DNA from: Candidatus Paceibacterota bacterium
GTDB taxonomy: Bacteria; Verrucomicrobiota; Verrucomicrobiia; Limisphaerales; UBA8199
Direction of reading: 5' to 3'
Length of the DNA: 49,325 bases
Assembly: GCA_035452965.1 (NCBI GenBank)
Contig: DAOTCE010000036.1
Span: 1 to 49,325, forward strand
Below the pieces are notes generated by a model. The model was not told the DNA's origin. It worked only from the letters and a program-made list of their open reading frames with translations, and made no database searches. A program made the position numbers and the translations under genes. Of the stretch, positions 47,365 to 49,325 are shown piece by piece (position 1 is the stretch's first letter; each line of letters opens with the position of its first letter).

Positions 47365-47642
47365 CCCCCGCCGCTCGCCAAACTTCCCTCCAAAGGCTGG
47401 CGCGACCTCACCCTGCGCGTCTGGCACGTGGACCGCTCCGCTGTCCCGTTTGCCGGAACCCCATGCGCGTTATCGCCGTCATTGACGACCCTCGGGTTGT
47501 CGAGAACATCCTCCGTCACCTCGGCGCCTGGCACAATCCGCCGCCCAGACCGCCGCCACTGGGCTTCCCGGGGCCATACACCTACGAACCCCGTGACGAC
47601 GTGGATCTGAAGCCCCACTATGAGAATGTGCTCACTGACTGA
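47365..47642 (+). pseudogene. IS91-family transposase C-terminal remnant 2 (frameshifted)
   Basis: Reads PPPLAKLPSKGWRDLTLRVW then HVD, after which one missing C near 47433 shifts the frame. It continues in the next frame as CPVCRNPMRVIAVIDDPRVV and ENILRHLGAWHNPPPRPPP, to a natural end YENVLTD at 47642. This is the C-terminal zinc-knuckle region of IS91-type transposases. The 5' catalytic part is absent; a short leader containing the direct repeat replaces it. Confidence 0.7.
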
Positions 47643-48077
47643 AAGACGATACCGCCGCGCCCCAGGCTGCCGGTAGGGTCTGCCCGCCCTCAGGCCGGTC
47701 CGGACGCACCCGGGCCTCGGGCGCGTTCGCCAAGTCAAGACCAGCCGCTGGAGCCGGGCAAGAAGCCTCGCCGAGCGGGAAAAAGCAGTGTTTGACTTCT
47801 GGCCATGCCTCCTGACACGCTCACGGCATGCCTGCTGAGTGCGAAAACCAATTCTCCCTCACTCGCTCAGCGCTGAGTACGTGCCGCGCGCAAAAGCAAA
47901 TTCAGTATCAGTGGGTGCTGCAGGCCTTCCACATTGGCCCGGAATTCGTTCCGGCCCCCCTGATTTCTGAAGTTATCAGCTAAATGCACTGCGGAGAATT
48001 GAATAATTTGGGTTAAAACATGCTCGGCGGAGGCGGTGTAACATTTGCCGAATTTTGCTGTTAGAAAGGGAGAACAT
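47643..48077. other. Gene-free interval after the transposase remnant
   Basis: About 435 bp with no supported gene. The first part could contain the lost element's terminal region, but I cannot define an end. The last 20 bases carry the strong ribosome binding site of the next gene. Confidence 0.4.
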
Positions 48078-48596
48078 ATGACAGTAAGAATGCCCAGACT
48101 GAAAATGCCTTCTCCCGACATTCAGAAGGATATCCGTTTCCAGAAGCGGCTTGGACTTGGCTTAACCCTGGCCGGTCTGGTGGCCTTATGCGTCGGATTC
48201 TTCACGTATCAGACGACACGGAGATTCTGCGCCACCGCAAGCAGGGCTGCCGGGAAAATCGTCGTTCTGGAAAAGGTGGAATTTGATCGCAAAACTACAA
48301 TGTACCCCGTGTTTTCTTTTCTTGATTCCAACGGTAACTCGAATGTTGTGCGCTGCGCCTCCGGATACCCGTTAAAGGGCTGGACCTTGGCCAGACGTCA
48401 CAAGGTGGGCGATACAGTTGAGGTCCTGTATTCTTCCAGAGATCCGGACAGTGCTCTGCTGAACGAGTTTCTAGCGGTCTGGGGCTGGACCGTCCTGTTT
48501 GCAGGTGGCGGCCTGTTGCTTGCCAGTTGTGGAGGCATTTTGTGGTACTGGTCGGTGCACTGGCGAAAAGAGGTCTTCGGAAACCCTTCCGCTTGA
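48078..48596 (+). CDS. DUF3592-like membrane protein
   Basis: A 172-residue protein starting at an ATG preceded by AAAGGGAG, the clearest Shine-Dalgarno site in the window; an upstream in-frame start is therefore rejected. A transmembrane helix (LGLTLAGLVALCVGFFTYQT) is followed by a soluble domain with the DUF3592 pattern: GKIVVLEKVEFD, MYPVFSFLDSNGN, then KVGDTVEVLYSSRDPDSAL. A second helix (VLFAGGGLLLASCGGILWY) precedes a short tail. Function of the family is unknown. The next gene begins four bases after its stop, so the two form an operon. Lower GC and the SD site set this pair apart from most of the window, possibly reflecting transfer. Confidence 0.8.
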   Translation: MTVRMPRLKMPSPDIQKDIRFQKRLGLGLTLAGLVALCVGFFTYQTTRRFCATASRAAGKIVVLEKVEFDRKTTMYPVFSFLDSNGNSNVVRCASGYPLKGWTLARRHKVGDTVEVLYSSRDPDSALLNEFLAVWGWTVLFAGGGLLLASCGGILWYWSVHWRKEVFGNPSA

Positions 48597-48600
48597 ATAA

Positions 48601-48999
48601 ATGAAGCATGTTCCAGCCAACCCGACTGTTTCACGAAGAGATCCGCTGCCGCTTATCTTTGGGCTTCTGGGGTTTGCGTTAATGTGCGGGACAATCCTCT
48701 TCCGCATCAACCCGGTGGAAGGCTCTGTTGTGCCGGACTTCTTCCATGAAACCTTCGTGGGAAACGCGCTTTACTGGCTCATGTTTGTGACGTGCATGCC
48801 TGTGTTTATCCTGACCACGGCTTCAGTGAACGACGAGATGTTGGCATGGCTACCTGCCTGGTTGCCGGCTTTCAATCTCGCGTTGCTTGTAATGCAGGTT
48901 TTTCTTTATTGGCTGCTCGGCAAAACCATTTCCATGCTCTGCAAAAAAGGCCAGCACGTGTGTCGTTCGAAAGGGAAATGGAAAGGGGTCAGCCATTAG
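48601..48999 (+). CDS. Small polytopic membrane protein
   Basis: A 132-residue hydrophobic protein with about three transmembrane helices (PLIFGLLGFALMCGTILF, LYWLMFVTCMPVFILTTA, AFNLALLVMQVFLYWLLG) and a basic Cys/Lys-rich C-terminal tail. No family is recognised. It begins four bases after the DUF3592-like gene and probably depends on it for expression, suggesting a joint role in the membrane. Confidence 0.7.
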   Translation: MKHVPANPTVSRRDPLPLIFGLLGFALMCGTILFRINPVEGSVVPDFFHETFVGNALYWLMFVTCMPVFILTTASVNDEMLAWLPAWLPAFNLALLVMQVFLYWLLGKTISMLCKKGQHVCRSKGKWKGVSH

Positions 49000-49325
49000 G
49001 GCATTTGTCCAACAGAAAAAAGCGTTGCCGTCCGATTCGTTTTAAACCGGTTTTTGCCGCAGCTCTTCCGACGAGCTCTGCCAGCCGACACGAACCTGCG
49101 TTTTCGTCGTTTGAATCGGAACACCGACCGAGCGTTTTGCGCGGCGAAGCGATCCGTTCAGTCAGCCATCCGGGTCTAGCGCGTTCTGAGCGGATGTCCT
49201 GGCTGAACCCCATTTCGAACCGAAAGGAGCGGACCGGACGTCTCCTGCCCGGCTCCCTCCGGCTCGGTTTTCTTAAAGGGGTCAGTTAATGAGAATGTAA
49301 TATGGAGTTGACCTCAGTGGAGTCT
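49000..49325. other. Gene-free end of window with short repeats
   Basis: No gene is supported. AAAGGGGTCAG occurs at 48982-48992 (inside the end of the preceding gene) and again at 49275-49285. CCGATTC and GAATCGG form a distant inverted repeat (49032-49038 and 49113-49119). The sequence runs off the window. Confidence 0.4.

Overview
The window is a GC-rich stretch of bacterial chromosome. Its gene content suggests a member of Verrucomicrobiota, probably close to the Limisphaerales/Pedosphaera group. The evidence is a secreted delta-60-repeat protein with a C-terminal module typical of that phylum, DUF1080 and ThuA-domain proteins, a very large autotransporter, and promoters placed directly against start codons with few Shine-Dalgarno sequences. 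This placement is inference from content; there is no rRNA gene to confirm it. I found no rRNA, tRNA or CRISPR array.

Layout. 0.4-4.2 kb: rubrerythrin, a large DUF2339 membrane protein and a small membrane protein. 4.4-6.5 kb: glutamine-dependent NAD+ synthase, convergent with a copper/silver export operon read leftwards (13.9-6.5 kb): a YHS-like secreted protein, a Cys-rich secreted protein, then CusC-, CusB- and CusA-type efflux subunits. Its promoter has a 19-bp spacer with a dyad, as in MerR/CueR-controlled promoters. 13.9-18.7 kb: thiD, a secreted Gly/Tyr-rich protein, DNA polymerase X, an isochorismatase-family hydrolase and a DUF1080 protein. 19.6-31.2 kb: two tandem surface-protein genes, a 21-repeat delta-60 protein (possibly three seven-bladed propellers) and a 2610-residue autotransporter with about 35 RTX-like units. 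31.5-40.7 kb: FIST sensor protein, AmpG-like transporter with an extra extracytoplasmic domain, IleRS, host-attachment-family protein, LOG-family protein and a ThuA protein. 40.9-45.4 kb: a six-hairpin-type glycosidase-like protein, a coiled-coil membrane protein and galactokinase. 45.4-49.3 kb: a degraded mobile region in which two IS91-type transposase remnants flank an AAA/DUF4143 ATPase, followed by two small membrane proteins.

How the parts work together. The copper cluster forms one coherent unit: two secreted Cys-containing proteins that could bind metal, an adaptor carrying five metal-binding modules, an inner-membrane pump with the Cu/Ag methionine triad, and an outer-membrane channel. 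The delta-60 protein and autotransporter lie 42 bp apart on one strand and are probably co-expressed surface proteins. The remaining genes are mostly single housekeeping or catabolic units.

The most striking non-coding signal is a pair of dispersed elements of about 250 bp (18980-19230 and 32893-33140). Each contains a perfect 50-bp palindrome with no central spacer, and the two copies differ only by symmetric, pairing-preserving changes.
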